A DNA stretch of 7,619 nt from Desulfobacteraceae bacterium. Its GTDB lineage: Bacteria > Desulfobacterota > Desulfobacteria > Desulfobacterales > Desulfobacteraceae. The translations under genes were made by a program, and so were the position numbers. The stretch covers positions 1-7,619 of the forward strand of contig JAGLLQ010000269.1 of assembly GCA_023140455.1 (NCBI GenBank), read 5' to 3'. The notes beneath the pieces are model-generated. The model did not search any database, had not been told where the DNA came from, and saw only the letters and a list, made by a program, of their open reading frames with translations. How positions within the stretch are numbered: position 1 is the stretch's first letter; every line of letters begins with the position of its first letter. Positions 6,151 to 7,619 of the stretch are shown piece by piece.

Positions 6151-6429
6151 TTACAGGTCGCTGCTTGATTTTCTTTTTTCAGCAATAGTATCAAGTTTTC
6201 TTTCAACAACAGCTCTTAGGCGTCTCTCAGGATCAAATTCTTCTGAGTGATAATTTAAAACCCACCATAGTTCGTTAAGTTTTTTATGATCTTCCTGCCA
6301 CCAGGATATTGATTCTTCAAGGGCATCTGAGTTTTCAAATTCAGAGTTGATTTTTACATAAAAATCATAAGAATTTTTTCTGGTTACGGGCTTTAAAGAT
6401 AGAATCGTCACAGTATCACGCTTTATCAT
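6151..6429 (-). CDS. Small conserved-looking protein of unknown function (92 residues)
   Basis: I do not recognise a family. The protein is soluble, highly charged, and has no signal peptide or membrane segment. The first 30 residues alternate in a way that suggests beta strands (TVTILSL, YDFYVKI). From about residue 35 on it looks helical, with two Trp pairs (SWWQED at 42-47, ELWWVLNYH at 53-61) followed by FDPERRLRAVVERKLD (65-80) and a Lys/Arg/Ser-rich end. Evidence that it is a real gene: a strong AAGGAG Shine-Dalgarno five bases before the ATG, a sigma-70-like promoter upstream (6483-6511), and a strand with no competing gene. It converges on sensor 3 (27-base gap) and is divergent from the amidinotransferase-superfamily gene. 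A link to either neighbour is only suggested by position. Confidence 0.75.
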   Translation of the reverse strand: MIKRDTVTILSLKPVTRKNSYDFYVKINSEFENSDALEESISWWQEDHKKLNELWWVLNYHSEEFDPERRLRAVVERKLDTIAEKRKSSSDL

Positions 6430-6434
6430 GTTTT

Positions 6435-6440
6435 CTCCTT
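6435..6440 (-). promoter_or_regulatory. Strong ribosome binding site of the 92-residue gene
   Basis: The minus strand reads AAGGAG, five bases before the ATG at 6429-6427. This near-perfect site is the main reason to accept the short gene as real. Confidence 0.75.
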
Positions 6441-6482
6441 GTTTTGTATAAACTTTAAGAGAAATTCTGCTTTATTAAAATT

Positions 6483-6511
6483 GTTATAAATATTTTACTT
6501 GGAAAAGTAAA
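6483..6511 (-). promoter_or_regulatory. Sigma-70-like promoter of the 92-residue gene
   Basis: On the minus strand, TTTACT (6511-6506, four of six) and TATAAC (6488-6483, five of six) are separated by 17 bases. Transcription would start near 6476, with a leader of about 47 bases. The -35 hexamer is part of the inverted repeat at 6494-6511. Confidence 0.5.
6494..6511. repeat. Inverted repeat, candidate operator between divergent genes
   Basis: TTTACTT-GGAA-AAGTAAA is a perfect 7-base inverted repeat with a four-base centre. It covers the -35 and part of the spacer of the minus-strand promoter and ends 28 bases before the -35 of the plus-strand promoter. That placement would allow one regulator to affect both genes. 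No regulator can be assigned. Confidence 0.45.
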
Positions 6512-6539
6512 GGTAATAAAAAATAATTCTTCTGAGATG

Positions 6540-6568
6540 TTGACACACAATAAGTCCTCGCTTACTAT
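6540..6568 (+). promoter_or_regulatory. Sigma-70-like promoter of the amidinotransferase-superfamily gene
   Basis: A consensus TTGACA (6540-6545) and TACTAT (6563-6568, four of six, with the key first, second and last bases) are exactly 17 bases apart. The start point would be near 6575, giving a leader of about 47 bases before the ATG at 6622. The leader contains two TATTAAT copies exactly ten bases apart (6577 and 6587) and a small CTATT/AATAG inverted repeat (6586-6600). Confidence 0.65.
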
Positions 6569-6621
6569 CTTGTTTTTATTAATATCTATTAATTCAATAG
6601 TATAATTTAAAGGGTTTTATA

Positions 6622-7578
6622 ATGAATAATATTCTGGAGGACTTATCAAAAAAAGCTGCCTATGGAGGCGATAACTGGATTGGACGTAATTTGTCTTCAA
6701 AAGAAGAAATAGGAAAGCTTTGGGCTGATTGTGGAATTTGTAATGAATATTCTAAGCTGGAAGCAGTTTTATTACATACACCTGGAGAGGAACTTTTATC
6801 TGTTTCTGACCCTGAACTTTTTCATATGCTTGAGTCTGTAAATTTAGAAAAAGCTCAAAAAGAGCATGAGAATATAAAGCAAGCTTATAAGAATATTGGT
6901 GTCAAAGTATATGATCTAAAACCTCAATATCTTCCTCCGCCTAATATAATGTTTTTAGCTGATCTTTTTTTTATGACACCTGAAGGCGCTATTCTGGCAA
7001 GACCTGCTTCCAATGTCAGAGCAGGTGAAGAAGTCCATGTTGCACGTACTCTTGCAGACTTGAACGTTCCTGTTTTAAAAACAATAAGAGGAAATGGAAC
7101 TTTTGAAGGAGCTGATGCTGCATGGATCAATTCTGAAACAGTGATTGTCGGGAGAGGTCTCAGGACAAATGATTCAGGCGTTTCTCAGCTTACATCAATC
7201 CTTAATGAAATGGGAGTTGATGTTATTGTGGTAGATTTGCCTTATGGTACAATGCATCTTATGGGGATGCTGCGTTTTTTGGATGAGAATCTTGCTGTTG
7301 CATGGCCAAAAAGGATTGCATATTCTGCGGTTAAAGTATTAAAAAATAATGGAATCCATGTTGAATTCATACCTGATGAAATCGAAGCAATCTCTGGAAT
7401 GGCTTTAAATTTTGTCACCACCGGCCCAAAAAGAATTTTAATGCCTCAAAACAATCCAAAAACTCAAACTTTGTATCAGTCCTTGGGAGTTGAGTGCCAT
7501 ACAGTTTCAGTTGATGAATTAATGAAAGCCACTGGCGCTGTGGGTTGTCTTACTGGAATTCTAAAGCGCCAGGCTTAA
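6622..7578 (+). CDS. Arginine deiminase / dimethylargininase / amidinotransferase superfamily enzyme
   Basis: A complete 318-residue cytoplasmic enzyme of the guanidino-group-modifying superfamily. Members attack the guanidinium carbon of arginine or its derivatives with a cysteine and then hydrolyse or transfer the amidino group. The catalytic set is present: the acidic motif GTFEGAD (159-165; E162 and D165), VGRGLRTNDSG (176-186; compare the GLSKRTN element of dimethylargininases), H212 in YGTMHLMG, and nucleophile C309 in TGAVGCLTGIL near the C-terminus. The length suits single-domain hydrolases of about 250-320 residues rather than classical ADI of about 400. The N-terminus (about 1-45, GGDNWIGRNLSSKEEIGKLW) precedes the first core strand (LEAVLLHTPG, 46-55). 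Subfamily is undecided: an arginine or citrulline hydrolase, dimethylargininase or amidinotransferase are all possible. AAAGGG lies seven bases before the ATG, and a promoter lies at 6540-6568. It stands as a single transcription unit here. The nearby amino-acid-binding protein makes a role in amino-acid catabolism plausible but not shown. Confidence 0.88.
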   Translation: MNNILEDLSKKAAYGGDNWIGRNLSSKEEIGKLWADCGICNEYSKLEAVLLHTPGEELLSVSDPELFHMLESVNLEKAQKEHENIKQAYKNIGVKVYDLKPQYLPPPNIMFLADLFFMTPEGAILARPASNVRAGEEVHVARTLADLNVPVLKTIRGNGTFEGADAAWINSETVIVGRGLRTNDSGVSQLTSILNEMGVDVIVVDLPYGTMHLMGMLRFLDENLAVAWPKRIAYSAVKVLKNNGIHVEFIPDEIEAISGMALNFVTTGPKRILMPQNNPKTQTLYQSLGVECHTVSVDELMKATGAVGCLTGILKRQA

Positions 7579-7619
7579 AGAAGTCTTAGATTGATAATTA
7601 TTTAGTAAATTATTATTGA

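Noticed and set aside
7579..7619. Possible terminator after the amidinotransferase-superfamily gene
   Set aside because: The AT-rich ATAATTATT / AAATTATTAT segments do not pair as a stem when read as inverted repeats, and no G/C stem is present.

Overview
This AT-rich window of 7,619 bases looks like chromosomal DNA of a Gram-negative bacterium. The most likely group is the Desulfobacterota (formerly Deltaproteobacteria). That placement is inferred from three things: the GAF-PAS-HisKA proteins with H-boxes of the form CHELNQPL, the NifA-type sigma-54 activator, and the periplasmic LivJ-type binding protein. There is no rRNA, tRNA, CRISPR array, transposase or phage gene, and no sign of recent transfer.

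Layout from left to right. (1) Positions 1-602, minus strand: the N-terminal 200 residues of a periplasmic amino-acid-binding protein of the LivJ/LivK family, cut by the window edge, with its own sigma-70-like promoter in the gap 603-793. (2) 794-2323, minus: a complete GAF-AAA+-HTH activator of sigma-54 RNA polymerase, most like NifA. (3) 2324-2447: a very AT-rich divergent promoter region. (4) 2448-6123, plus: three tandem paralogous genes (398, 413 and 403 residues), each GAF-PAS-HisKA with an intact phosphoacceptor histidine but no HATPase catalytic domain, and all ending in the same short C-terminal tail. (5) 6151-6429, minus: a 92-residue protein of unknown function that converges on the third sensor. 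(6) 6430-6621: a divergent promoter region with two reasonable sigma-70-like promoters and a perfect inverted repeat. (7) 6622-7578, plus: a complete arginine deiminase / dimethylargininase / amidinotransferase superfamily enzyme with its Cys, His and acidic catalytic residues. The last 41 bases are AT-rich and hold no recognisable terminator.

How the genes may work together (inference): the window combines amino-acid uptake (LivJ-like), a guanidino-compound enzyme, and a signalling set made of a NifA-like activator facing three sensors that cannot phosphorylate themselves. The most distinctive element is the sensor triplet. Three diverged receptors share one output stub (DHp plus conserved tail) but differ in length in a GAF loop that could lie near the ligand pocket. 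They could be phosphotransfer or docking modules for a kinase encoded elsewhere, or NifL-like partners of the divergent activator. The sequence alone does not decide between these.
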